A DNA stretch of 64,000 nucleotides from JBFJKD01 sp041601945. Lineage in GTDB: Bacteria; Pseudomonadota; Gammaproteobacteria; Pseudomonadales; Porticoccaceae. Made by a program: the position numbers and the translations under genes. Below are positions 16,750 to 25,527 of the stretch, one piece after another (positions within the stretch are counted from its first letter, which is position 1; the number at the start of each line of letters is the position of its first letter). Location: positions 14,151-78,150 of the forward strand of contig JBFIHG010000008.1 in the NCBI GenBank assembly GCA_041601945.1, given 5' to 3'. A model generated the notes under the pieces. The model searched no databases and was not told the origin of the DNA. It saw only the letters and a list, made by a program, of their open reading frames with translations.

Positions 16750-17426
16750 TGCCGAGCTCCCGCCACCAGCACCGCGAGGGGGTCGGAGTCTTCGTGCCAG
16801 GTCTGAAAACCCAGATTGGCGACCAACCTGGCTAACAGCGCCTGTTCCACATCGGCCATCGGCGCCTCACAGTGGGCGGGCAGCACGTCTTTAATTTGCG
16901 TCATACGCAACCCCTTGTATCCACACGGATTAATGCGTTCAAACGGTGTCAAATCCATATCTACGTTGAGCGCCAGGCCGTGATAACTGCATCCTTTGCG
17001 CACCCGCAAACCGAGGGAGGCAATTTTGGCGTCGTCCACATAGACCCCCGGCGCATGCGCACGTGCCCCAGCCTGTATATCGTAGCCGCGCAACAATTCG
17101 ACAATACTCAGTTCGATGGCCGACACCAGCTGTCGCACGTGCATCCCCATACGTTTGAGATCGATCAAAACGTACACGACTGACTGACCCGGACCGTGGT
17201 AGGTCACCTGCCCACCGCGATCAACCTTGACCACCGGAATAGAACCCGGCGCGAGAATATGTTCGGCCTTACCGGCCTGCCCCTGGGTAAACACCGGCGG
17301 ATGCTGAACAAACCAGAACTCATCGGCGCTGTCGCTGCTGCGGCTATCGGTATAGTCGCGCATGGCGGTAAACACTGGCCCATAGGGCTGCTCTCCGAGG
17401 CGACGCACCGACAGTGGCGTGTTCAC
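16746..17426 (-). CDS. lipB: Octanoyl-[acyl carrier protein]:protein N-octanoyltransferase
   Basis: LipB moves the octanoyl group from acyl carrier protein to the lipoyl domain lysine. The family motifs are clear: RGGQVTYHGPGQ, the DDAKIASLGLRV segment with the catalytic Lys, SYHGLALNVDMDL, and the catalytic Cys in INPCGYKG. It is 226 aa and starts with GTG six bases after the ybeD stop. Downstream lipA overlaps by four bases. Confidence 0.97.
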   Translation of the reverse strand: MNTPLSVRRLGEQPYGPVFTAMRDYTDSRSSDSADEFWFVQHPPVFTQGQAGKAEHILAPGSIPVVKVDRGGQVTYHGPGQSVVYVLIDLKRMGMHVRQLVSAIELSIVELLRGYDIQAGARAHAPGVYVDDAKIASLGLRVRKGCSYHGLALNVDMDLTPFERINPCGYKGLRMTQIKDVLPAHCEAPMADVEQALLARLVANLGFQTWHEDSDPLAVLVAGARQ

Positions 17427-17432
17427 GGCGAC

Positions 17433-17702
17433 TTACAACACCATTTTAACCAGGTGGCTGGTTTTTAAATCGACGAAAATAGCTTGCAGTTGCTGCTTGC
17501 CGGTAGCCACGATGGTTACTGTCAACGACTGATAATTACCATTACTGCTGGCTCTTGTGGTAACCGCGGTCGCGTCAAATTCCGGCGCGTGACGCCCCAT
17601 CACGGTCATTACATGCTGGCGAAACTCCTCGCAAGCATTCCCCATTACCTTGATCGGATAGGAACAGGGAAACTCAATTCTAGGTGCTGATTGATCGGTC
17701 AT
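17433..17702 (-). CDS. ybeD: DUF493 (YbeD) family protein
   Basis: This 89-aa protein is the YbeD/DUF493 gene that sits between dacA and lipB in many gammaproteobacteria. It has the IEFPCSYPIKVMG start, the NGNYQSLTVTI strand and the C-terminal LKTSHLVKMVL. The fold resembles ACT-like regulatory domains. Function is unknown, although its conserved place suggests a link to lipoate synthesis or the cell wall. Confidence 0.93.
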   Translation of the reverse strand: MTDQSAPRIEFPCSYPIKVMGNACEEFRQHVMTVMGRHAPEFDATAVTTRASSNGNYQSLTVTIVATGKQQLQAIFVDLKTSHLVKMVL

Positions 17703-17734
17703 TTCAATTTAATTGATACATTACCTAAAAAAAT

Positions 17735-18892
17735 TTAAGTAAAAAGGTTCAGGAAAAATAGTTTGATACCGTCCCAGATACGCGCGAAAAATCCCGCCCT
17801 GGCAATTTCGTGATCTGCCACCAAGGGCTGATCGAGCAAAGTTTCACCTTCGTATTCCACTTTCAGGCGACCCAGTTCCGTTGCAGTGGTAAGCGGTGCC
17901 TTGATCACTTTATCCACATGAATAGTAGCCACTAGCTGCTCGCGACTGCCCCGCGGGATGGTAAGAAACACATCGACTGGCACCACCACATTGACCGCTT
18001 CTTCCTTACCGTACCAAACTCGCACCTTCTCCTGTATGACGTCGTTGGCGGCATACACTTTGGCAGTCTCATAGTAACGGAACCCATAGGAAAGCAGTTT
18101 TTGCGATTCGCTGGCTCGAGCTTCCTCGCTCGTCGTGCCCATCACCACGGCGATGAGCCGCATGCCATTGCGCAGAGCAGACGAAACCAGGCAGTATCCG
18201 GCCTCTTCTGTATGCCCGGTTTTGATACCGTCGACGGTTTTATCGCGCCACAACAGTAAATTACGGTTTGGCTGGCGAATACCGTTGTACTCGTAATATT
18301 TTTCCGCGTAGTACTGGTAGTGCTCCGGGTAATCATTGATTAATGCGCGCGCCAACAGTGACAAATCCCGCGCCGTGGTGACATGCCCTTCCGCTGGCCA
18401 CCCGGTGGCGTTGACAAAATTAGAGCTGGTCATACCCAATAGAGCCGCCTGCTGGTTCATCACATCGGCGAACCCGTCTTCACTCCCCGCCACATGTTCA
18501 GCCAGCGCCACGCTGGCGTCGTTGCCAGACTGAATAATTACACCGCGCAGTAAATCCTGGACCGCAACTTCGGTGCCCTCGCGAATAAAAGTCTTCGAAC
18601 CGCCCATTCGCCAGGCGTTGACGCTCACCAGAACCTTATCCTGTGGCGCTAATTTGCCCTTGTGAATTTCTCCGGACACCACATAACTGGTCATCATTTT
18701 GGTCAGGCTGGCTGGCGCTACCTGCTGATCCGCGTTTTCTTCGATCAGCACTTTGCCCGTATCTGCATCCACCAAAATCCACGATTTGGCCGCCAACTGC
18801 GGTGGCGCGGGAATCAGTGTCGGTGCGGCCGCGAGGACTGTGCTCGCCACACAACACCCGAGCAAACCCGAAATTACCAATTTTTTTAGCAT
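17735..18892 (-). CDS. dacA: D-alanyl-D-alanine carboxypeptidase (PBP5/6 family)
   Basis: This low-molecular-weight penicillin-binding protein trims the terminal D-Ala from murein pentapeptides in the periplasm. It starts at ATG 18892 (AGGA upstream) with a signal peptide of about 22 residues cut after VLAA. The active-site motifs are SLTK (SxxK), SGND (SxN) and KTG (DGIKTGHTEEAG). A C-terminal beta-rich domain ends in an amphipathic membrane anchor (ARIWDGIKLFFLNLF). The 34 codons upstream in frame are not part of the gene. It lies in the cell-elongation cluster between rlpA and ybeD. Confidence 0.95.
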   Translation of the reverse strand: MLKKLVISGLLGCCVASTVLAAAPTLIPAPPQLAAKSWILVDADTGKVLIEENADQQVAPASLTKMMTSYVVSGEIHKGKLAPQDKVLVSVNAWRMGGSKTFIREGTEVAVQDLLRGVIIQSGNDASVALAEHVAGSEDGFADVMNQQAALLGMTSSNFVNATGWPAEGHVTTARDLSLLARALINDYPEHYQYYAEKYYEYNGIRQPNRNLLLWRDKTVDGIKTGHTEEAGYCLVSSALRNGMRLIAVVMGTTSEEARASESQKLLSYGFRYYETAKVYAANDVIQEKVRVWYGKEEAVNVVVPVDVFLTIPRGSREQLVATIHVDKVIKAPLTTATELGRLKVEYEGETLLDQPLVADHEIARAGFFARIWDGIKLFFLNLFT

Positions 18893-19039
18893 ATACAATC
18901 CTGTCGTTTGTCGTTTATTGAAGCCATCAAAACGTCGCGGGGACGACGAGCGTGCGTCGTTCGCGAAAAAATAGAAAATACCTGATGCACGCACCGCCGC
19001 AGTTTAACACGGCAGCGCGGGCGAACCGACCACGCCTTC

Positions 19040-19909
19040 TCAATCCGGCAAGAGTGCGTCGTAGACCACAAATGGTGACAGCCGTTCGATTTGTTGCAGA
19101 TGGCTACGCAGGGCGACCAACTGATTGTGATCGGTAACCGGGCCGACCAGCACTTTAAACAAGGTAGCCGCGTTGGTGCGCGCCACGCGCACCGCAACCG
19201 GGTACTCGGTTACCTGGCTTACGCGCGCCTGCAAGGACAGCGCCGAACTTTGCGAACCGAAAGCACCGATCTGCAAAAAGGTATTGTCCGGCAGCCTGCC
19301 TGCCGTGCTCGCGCCAATGGCGGGCGGCACGCGCGACACAGTCGCAATGCGCGGAATTTCCACGGACGTTCGCTGGTAGTTGCCCGGATCAATCGCGGTC
19401 ACTTCTACCCGCGCAGTGCCCTGGTCCGAGTACCCCAGTTTTTTGGCAGCCGCATACGATAAATCGATGATACGGCCGCCGTGAAATGGTCCGCGATCGT
19501 TAACGCGCACGATAACACTGCGACCATTGGCCAGATTAGTCACGCGCACGTAGGACGGAATTGGCAGCGACGTGTGTGCCGCAGTCATCTCGTACATACT
19601 GTAATCTTCGCCATTGGCGGTCTTGCGCCCGTGAAATTTGGTGCCGTACCAGGAGGCGGTGCCCACCTCGCGATAACCTCGGGCCGACGGCATCACGTGA
19701 TAGGTTTTACCCAGGATTTCGTAGGGACTTTTGTTCCCCGCTCGCGTGACTGGCTCGTGACGGGGCACCGCATCGGGGATCCCGCTGACGTCGATATCAT
19801 CCCGCGGCGGCCCGTCTCCAGGTTCGGGTCTGATGCTACTGCCACCCTGGCATCCTGCCAGCAGCAGCAACAACACTGTGCACAGCCCGCGTTTAGCCCT
19901 CGCCATCAC
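19040..19909 (-). CDS. rlpA: RlpA-type septal lytic transglycosylase lipoprotein
   Basis: RlpA is an outer-membrane lipoprotein that, in Pseudomonas, cleaves naked glycan strands at the septum. The signal peptide ends in a lipobox (LLAGC, Cys20). A double-psi beta-barrel domain (about residues 80-170) contains GTASWYGTKFHGRKTANGE and VRVNDRGPFHGGRIIDLS. The C-terminus (about 210-289) is a SPOR domain that binds denuded peptidoglycan. The start overlaps the mltB stop by 17 bases, so expression is coupled. Confidence 0.94.
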   Translation of the reverse strand: MMARAKRGLCTVLLLLLAGCQGGSSIRPEPGDGPPRDDIDVSGIPDAVPRHEPVTRAGNKSPYEILGKTYHVMPSARGYREVGTASWYGTKFHGRKTANGEDYSMYEMTAAHTSLPIPSYVRVTNLANGRSVIVRVNDRGPFHGGRIIDLSYAAAKKLGYSDQGTARVEVTAIDPGNYQRTSVEIPRIATVSRVPPAIGASTAGRLPDNTFLQIGAFGSQSSALSLQARVSQVTEYPVAVRVARTNAATLFKVLVGPVTDHNQLVALRSHLQQIERLSPFVVYDALLPD

Positions 19910-20897
19910 CCAGACGATCCGCGATTGCTTCGCTGAGCTGATTTACCGCCATGGCATACCGGTAGCTGTGGTTATAGCGAGTAATCGCGTAGAAGTTGGG
20001 CAGGCCCAGCCAAAACTCCACGCCGTAGTCACCAATAAGCTTGAGAGGAATGGCTCGGGTATCCGCGGGCAGGCCTTGCATGACGGGCGCGAAACCCTGC
20101 ACATCTAATTCCGCCAGAGTCAATTCCGGCACCAGTAGCTTATTGACCAGAGCCTCGTTGTACGCGCCGCTGGTGCGCGCCCGCACCGCAACACCCTGTC
20201 CAGGCTGCCAGCCGTGGCGCAGCATATAATTGGCAACACTCCCGATGGCGTCTTCGGGATTCTCCCAGATATCGACAATACCATCGCCATCGAAGTCGAC
20301 CGCGTATTGCCGATAACTGCTGGGCATGAACTGGCCATACCCCATTGCGCCAGCGTACGAACCGGTAAGGGTCAACGGGTCGCGCTGTTGCTCCCGAGTG
20401 AGGATCAGGAATTGTTCGAGTTCGCGAGTAAAAAATTCACTGCGCTTGGGGTAATCAAAAGCCAGCGTGGCGAGCGCATCGATAACCCGATAGCTCCCGG
20501 TGATTCTGCCGTAGTGGGTTTCGACACCGATAATCGCCACAATCAACGCAGGATTTACGCCGTATTGCTGCTCCGCGCGGGCCAGCACGGCCGCATGGGT
20601 CCGCCAGAAATCGACACCTTCACTGATGCGTCTTTCGGTGATAAATATTTTACGGTACTCACCCCACTCTTTGACTTTTTCAGCAGGGCGCTCCATCGCA
20701 TCAATAATGGATTGCTTGTACTCGACCTGCGCAAACTGACGCTCAAGCTGCGCGCGGTCGAAGCCGTGTTCGACGACCATCTTGTCGATTAGCGCACGCG
20801 CCAATTCATGACCACTATAGCCGGTGGTTACCGGATGTGGACTCGCTGCCAGCGAACTAACAGCCAGCAGTAACAACGCTATTGCCCACTTTCTCAT
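19893..20897 (-). CDS. mltB: Membrane-associated lytic murein transglycosylase B
   Basis: MltB cleaves the glycan backbone between MurNAc and GlcNAc with formation of 1,6-anhydro-MurNAc. The 334-aa protein has a signal peptide (cut near SLAAS) without a lipobox cysteine. The catalytic Glu126 lies in VAIIGVETHYGR, followed by the family segments GAMGYGQFMPSSYRQYAVDFDGDG and NYAITRYNHS. It lies between rodA and rlpA in the elongation cluster. Confidence 0.95.
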   Translation of the reverse strand: MRKWAIALLLLAVSSLAASPHPVTTGYSGHELARALIDKMVVEHGFDRAQLERQFAQVEYKQSIIDAMERPAEKVKEWGEYRKIFITERRISEGVDFWRTHAAVLARAEQQYGVNPALIVAIIGVETHYGRITGSYRVIDALATLAFDYPKRSEFFTRELEQFLILTREQQRDPLTLTGSYAGAMGYGQFMPSSYRQYAVDFDGDGIVDIWENPEDAIGSVANYMLRHGWQPGQGVAVRARTSGAYNEALVNKLLVPELTLAELDVQGFAPVMQGLPADTRAIPLKLIGDYGVEFWLGLPNFYAITRYNHSYRYAMAVNQLSEAIADRLGDGEG

Positions 20898-20902
20898 AAA
20901 GT

Positions 20903-22018
20903 CTAAACCAACCGTTTTTTCTCAGTGCTGACTGCCATCAGCATACCAAAGCCCAACATCAGGGTCACAATCGCCGTGCCACCATAACTTACCAGCGGTA
21001 ACGGCACACCCACCACCGGCAACAACCCTGACACCATACCCATATTGACAAACACGTAAACAAAGAACGTTAACGTAATGCTGCCAGCCAGCAAACGCCC
21101 AAACATGGTCTGCGCACGCAAACTGATAATAACACCCCGGCTCACAATCAGAACATACAACAGTAACAGCAGCATGACACCAATCAAGCCAAATTCCTCG
21201 GCCAGCACGGCGATAATAAAGTCAGTATGGCTTTCGGGCAAAAAATCGAGCTGCGATTGGGTGCCTCCAAACCAGCCCTTACCGTGTATTCCTCCGGAAC
21301 CGATGGCGGTGGTGGACTGAATAATATTCCACCCCGCACCTAATTTATCGGATTGCGGATCAAGCAGAGTCAGTATGCGTTGTTTCTGATAATCGTGTAG
21401 CACGTAACCCCAGAACAGCGGCGCGGCCACCATCGCAGCAAGCACCACACCCAGAATATAACGTTTACCGAGCCCCGCCAGAAACAATGCAAATAATCCC
21501 GAGGCCCCAATCAATAACGCAGTGCCCAGATCTGGCTGAGCAATCACCAGCGCCGCTGGCACAGCCGCCAGCAGCACCGCCAACACGACGTGCTCGAAAC
21601 GCGGTGGTAGCAACTGTCTGCCGAGGAAACTGGCCACCATGAGCGGCACCGCGATCTTGAGTATTTCGGAGGGCTGGAAACGTACGATACCCAGATCGAG
21701 CCACCGGCGCGCGCCCTTCGCCCCATCGCCGAACAACAATACCGCCACCAGCAACCCCAGCCCAGCTATGTAGGGCAGGATCGCCCAGCGTTCCAGAAAA
21801 CGCACCGGCACCTGCGCCACCACCACCATAACCCCCAGACCAATCAACATGTACACCAGCTGACGTTCGAGCACTACCAGCGTGCGACCACTGGCGCTGT
21901 ACAAAACCGCCAGCCCCACACCCATTAACATCAGTAGCAGGAGCAACAACACGTAGTCTATTTTTTTGCCGAGCCAATGGCGCCGTTCGCCGTAGACGCC
22001 CGACCCGTGCTCTTTCAT
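20903..22018 (-). CDS. rodA: Rod shape-determining glycosyltransferase RodA
   Basis: RodA is the SEDS-family peptidoglycan polymerase of the elongasome and works with PBP2 encoded just upstream. About ten membrane helices are visible, with the family motifs LGTALLIGASGLFALFLAG, GGIHGKGWFGGTQSQ and HTDFIIAVLAEEFGLIG. I chose the ATG at 22018, giving 371 aa as in E. coli. The open frame runs on to 22084 inside the PBP2 gene, and neither start has a strong ribosome site. It ends five bases before mltB begins. Confidence 0.95.
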   Translation of the reverse strand: MKEHGSGVYGERRHWLGKKIDYVLLLLLLMLMGVGLAVLYSASGRTLVVLERQLVYMLIGLGVMVVVAQVPVRFLERWAILPYIAGLGLLVAVLLFGDGAKGARRWLDLGIVRFQPSEILKIAVPLMVASFLGRQLLPPRFEHVVLAVLLAAVPAALVIAQPDLGTALLIGASGLFALFLAGLGKRYILGVVLAAMVAAPLFWGYVLHDYQKQRILTLLDPQSDKLGAGWNIIQSTTAIGSGGIHGKGWFGGTQSQLDFLPESHTDFIIAVLAEEFGLIGVMLLLLLYVLIVSRGVIISLRAQTMFGRLLAGSITLTFFVYVFVNMGMVSGLLPVVGVPLPLVSYGGTAIVTLMLGFGMLMAVSTEKKRLV

Positions 22019-22031
22019 GTGGCGTACAAAA

Positions 22032-23891
22032 TCATCGCGCTGCAACGTCACCCCCTTCGAGCGGATAGTATGCAAAATACGCATCGATAAGCTGGCGCGC
22101 TACCGGCGCCGCCGTGGAGCTGCCATGCTCGCCGTTTTCGACGATGATACCCACCGCTATGCGCGGATTTTCCGCCGGCGCGAACGCGATAAACAGTGCG
22201 TGGTCCAGTTGCAACTTGGCCAGTTTGGTGGCGTCGTATTTTTCGTCCTGCTTGATACCAACCACCTGGGCAGTCCCCGTTTTGCCGGCCATTTCATAGG
22301 CCATGCCGACACCGGCCTGACGTGCGGTGCCACGCCCGTCGTGAACCACGCCACGCATCGCATCAAGCACCGGGCGCCAGTGCTGCGGGGCAATATCCAG
22401 TACCGCATCCGGCGCCACCTCGTGATAAATCTCGTCCCCGGCAGCGCGCACCAGGCGCGGCCGACGCACCTGCCCGCGAGTGCCAAGTCGCGCAGCCGCG
22501 ACGGCCAGTTGCAACGGCGTGGCGAGCATGAAGCCCTGCCCAATGCTGGTATTTACTGTGTCCCCTGGATACCAGGCAATGCCATATGCACCCCGCTTCC
22601 ATTCTTTTGAAGGCATAATGCCGGTGGCTTCGGAAGGTAGATCAATACCGGTTTTTTCTCCCAGCCCGAACAACGCGCCATAGTGACTCAGGCGATCCAC
22701 CCCCATGCGCACGCCGACGGTGTAAAAAAACGTATCGCAGGATTGCACGATGGCATCGTACAGGCCGATGCGGCTACCGTGGCCACCCTTTTTCCAGTCT
22801 CGGTACTTGTGTTCGCGATTCTCCAGCTGAAAGAACCCGGGGTCATAAATTTTGTAGTTCTCGGAAATAATGCCGCTATCGAGAGCGGCCAGTCCGAATA
22901 TGGGTTTTACCGTGGAACCGGGTGGGTATTGCCCACGCAGGGCGCGATCAAACAACGGGCGATCCGGCGATGTAGTTAGCAACCGATAATTTTCATGGCT
23001 GATGCCGGTGACAAATAAATTCGGGTCAAAGCCCGGCGCACTCGCCAGCGCCAGTACACCACCGGTGTGCGTTTCGATGGCAACCACCGCACCCTTCTCT
23101 TCTCCCAGCGCCGCAAAAGCAATTTCCTGCAGGCGATTATCGAGATAAAGATACAAATCCTTGCCCCGCTGCGGGTCAATTTTCTCCAGCACGCGCATCA
23201 CCCTGCCACGCGCATTGGTTTCTACATATTCGTAACCGGGATTGCCGAGCAAGGTATCTTCATAGAATCGCTCCAGCCCGGTTTTGCCGACCATATGAGT
23301 GCCGCTGTAGCGCTTGCGGTCGAGTGTTTCCATTTCCTTTTCGTTGATACGCCCGACGTAGCCCGCCACGTGGGCCATATGTTCCTTCTGCGGATAATAA
23401 CGAATAAGCTCGGCGACAATTTCGGCGCCATCCAGGCGATATTCATTCACTGCGATAACACCCTGCTCCGTTTCGCTGAGGTTGTAACGCAGCGGTACCG
23501 GCTCGTAGGGGTGACGGCGTTTCAACAGTTTTTCAAAGCGCTCGACTTCCTCGTCGGTTAAATTCAGCAACTGATCCAGATCGGCCAGCAGTTGTCTTTG
23601 ATCCTGCGCGCGCTCCACCACAATCGACAATGTAAAACCGGTGCGATTATCCGCCAGCAACACCCCGTTGCGATCAAAGATTAACCCCCGCGGTGGCGGA
23701 ATCGCACGCATGTGTACGCGATTATTCTCCGCTTGCGTGACAAAGTCCTGATGGCGCACCACCTGCAACTGATAATAACGCCACACCAGAACGCCTAGTA
23801 ACAGCACCATCACGAGTATTACAAATACGATGCGGCTAAAAAAAAGACGGGCTTCCCGAAAGGGATTTTTCAAGGTGCGGTCAGCGTACAT
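22032..23891 (-). CDS. mrdA: Penicillin-binding protein 2 (elongasome transpeptidase)
   Basis: PBP2 crosslinks new peptidoglycan during cell elongation together with RodA. It has an N-terminal membrane helix (about residues 18-40), a pedestal/dimerisation region starting at RGLIFDRNGVLLADN, and a transpeptidase domain with SxxK (PPGSTVKP), SxN (QSCD) and KTG (AGKTGTAQV). ATG 23891 gives 619 aa, close to the usual 630; the longer frame to 23981 adds a hydrophobic stretch that does not look native. It lies 155 bases downstream of rlmH, which is the widest gap in this cluster and may hold a promoter. Confidence 0.96.
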   Translation of the reverse strand: MYADRTLKNPFREARLFFSRIVFVILVMVLLLGVLVWRYYQLQVVRHQDFVTQAENNRVHMRAIPPPRGLIFDRNGVLLADNRTGFTLSIVVERAQDQRQLLADLDQLLNLTDEEVERFEKLLKRRHPYEPVPLRYNLSETEQGVIAVNEYRLDGAEIVAELIRYYPQKEHMAHVAGYVGRINEKEMETLDRKRYSGTHMVGKTGLERFYEDTLLGNPGYEYVETNARGRVMRVLEKIDPQRGKDLYLYLDNRLQEIAFAALGEEKGAVVAIETHTGGVLALASAPGFDPNLFVTGISHENYRLLTTSPDRPLFDRALRGQYPPGSTVKPIFGLAALDSGIISENYKIYDPGFFQLENREHKYRDWKKGGHGSRIGLYDAIVQSCDTFFYTVGVRMGVDRLSHYGALFGLGEKTGIDLPSEATGIMPSKEWKRGAYGIAWYPGDTVNTSIGQGFMLATPLQLAVAAARLGTRGQVRRPRLVRAAGDEIYHEVAPDAVLDIAPQHWRPVLDAMRGVVHDGRGTARQAGVGMAYEMAGKTGTAQVVGIKQDEKYDATKLAKLQLDHALFIAFAPAENPRIAVGIIVENGEHGSSTAAPVARQLIDAYFAYYPLEGGDVAAR

Positions 23892-24046
23892 AGTTGTCTG
23901 CACACTGAACAATAGATCGATAATAGTTGACGTAACACGGTAGATCGCAACCACCGCCAGCGTCAACAGCAAGCGCCGCAACGGCGGCTTTCCAATCGCG
24001 CTTTACTGGCGCTGTTCTACAGTAGTCCATGGGCTCGCTGCGGCAC

Positions 24047-24514
24047 CTATCGATGGTAGGGATGTCCGGTATTAATGGTCCAGGCGCGATAGAGCTGCTC
24101 AACCAGCAGCACACGCACCAACGGGTGCGGTAACGTCAGGGATGAGAGCGACCACACTCTGTCCGCCCGCGCCTGACAGGCTGGCGCCAGCCCGTCGGGC
24201 CCGCCAATCAGCAGGCTGTAATTATCCCCGGAGTTTTGCCAGGCCGCCAATTCAACTGCCAGGTCCGCAGTACTCCAGGATTTCCCCCTGACATCCATCG
24301 CGACGACGCGATCCCCGCTGGCAATGGCCTTTAGCATGGCCTCCCCTTCGCTCGCTATAGCGCGATCTGGGGGTTGGTTGCGGGTGCGCTTGCCCAGCAC
24401 AATTTCCACCAGATCCAGGTTGAACTCAGTCGGCAGGCGCTTGGCATACTCGCGCCAACCCGCCACAACCCACGACGGCATCTTCGTGCCGACGGCGATC
24501 ACCCGTAGACGCAC
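24047..24514 (-). CDS. rlmH: 23S rRNA (pseudouridine1915-N3)-methyltransferase
   Basis: RlmH is a SPOUT-class methyltransferase that modifies pseudouridine 1915 in helix 69 of 23S rRNA. At 155 aa it has the family ends: MRLRVIAVGTKMPSW at the start and LVRVLLVEQLYRAWTINTGHPYHR at the end, with the LLIGGPDG SAM-binding loop. The start is GTG. It directly follows rsfS, another ribosome factor, as in most gammaproteobacteria. Confidence 0.97.
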   Translation of the reverse strand: MRLRVIAVGTKMPSWVVAGWREYAKRLPTEFNLDLVEIVLGKRTRNQPPDRAIASEGEAMLKAIASGDRVVAMDVRGKSWSTADLAVELAAWQNSGDNYSLLIGGPDGLAPACQARADRVWSLSSLTLPHPLVRVLLVEQLYRAWTINTGHPYHR

Positions 24515-24520
24515 CGCGAC

Positions 24521-24880
24521 TCACTCTTCACTACGCGCCGGGTGGGCCGCTCGCATATCGTCGGGGCGAATCGACCACAGTTTTTCCAGCTCGTAAAATG
24601 CGCGGGTGGCGGGCGTCATGATATGCACAACCACGTCGCCAAAATCTACCAGTACCCACTCGGCGCTATCCTTGCCCTCTACACCCAGGGGTTGAAACCC
24701 CGCTTTCTTGCCGCGCTCCACCACGTTTTCCGCCAGCGCATTAACCTGGCGACTCGAGGTACCGCTGGCAACAATCAGGGTGTCCATAACATCCGTTAAA
24801 CGCCGCACATCCAGCGTTACAATATTCTGTCCCTTCACATCTTCAAGGGCGTCGATAATCAGACTGGTCAATTGGGTCAT
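24521..24880 (-). CDS. rsfS: Ribosomal silencing factor RsfS
   Basis: RsfS binds ribosomal protein L14 and blocks subunit joining when nutrients are short. This 119-aa protein has the family motifs DVMDTLIVASGTSSRQVNALAENV, GKDSAEWVLVDFGDVVVHIM and FYELEKLWS. The ATG at 24880 overlaps the nadD stop by four bases. A much longer open frame upstream is the shadow of nadD. The tail after LEKLW is longer than usual by about 20 residues. Confidence 0.96.
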   Translation of the reverse strand: MTQLTSLIIDALEDVKGQNIVTLDVRRLTDVMDTLIVASGTSSRQVNALAENVVERGKKAGFQPLGVEGKDSAEWVLVDFGDVVVHIMTPATRAFYELEKLWSIRPDDMRAAHPARSEE

Positions 24881-25524
24881 CGGGTTTCCTGTTGGTAAAG
24901 ATGATGTCTTTTGATGTATTCGATGACGGAATCCGGCACCACATAGCGCACCGAGCGGGCCTGCATCAGCTGCGCGCGAATCCAGGTAGCTGCAATCGGC
25001 AATAACGTCATTTCCGCCACCAGCACGTGGCCACATGGCGCGTGGCGCAACATGTCCGCGCTGTTGACCAGCCGCTCCGCCAGCAGCCCGGCCACCGGAC
25101 CGGATTCCGGCAGATGCCAACCCGGGCGGCAAGCGACGACAATATGCGCGAATTCGACGATATCGCACCACCGGTGCCAACTGTGCAGGTTGACCAGCGA
25201 ATCCATACCCAGGCACAAACATAAAGCGGCGTCGGGTCCATATTCTGCCCGCATCTCCCGCAGAGTATCCACGGTGTAGGACAAACCGCCGCGCCGCATT
25301 TCCCGGTCATCGGCAAGCAGCCCGGGTTCGGCAACCAGTGCGCGTTGCAACATGGCGAAACGGTGGTGGGCACTGACCATCGGTTGATCGCGATGGGGAG
25401 GGTCGGCGCACGGCAGCAAATGCATTATGTCCAGATTCAGTAGCTGGCGCAGCTCCACCGCCGTGCGCAGATGGCCGATATGTACCGGATCGAACGTTCC
25501 ACCAAAAATGCCAATGGCTTTCAA
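24877..25524 (-). CDS. nadD: Nicotinate-mononucleotide adenylyltransferase
   Basis: NadD makes nicotinic acid adenine dinucleotide from NaMN and ATP in NAD synthesis. The 215-aa protein has the nucleotidyltransferase motif GGTFDPVHIGHL near the start and the ISxTxIR-like segment as IAATWIRAQL near the end. The start is a TTG three bases after the proA stop. Downstream it overlaps rsfS by four bases. Confidence 0.96.
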   Translation of the reverse strand: MKAIGIFGGTFDPVHIGHLRTAVELRQLLNLDIMHLLPCADPPHRDQPMVSAHHRFAMLQRALVAEPGLLADDREMRRGGLSYTVDTLREMRAEYGPDAALCLCLGMDSLVNLHSWHRWCDIVEFAHIVVACRPGWHLPESGPVAGLLAERLVNSADMLRHAPCGHVLVAEMTLLPIAATWIRAQLMQARSVRYVVPDSVIEYIKRHHLYQQETR

Positions 25525-25527
25525 TGC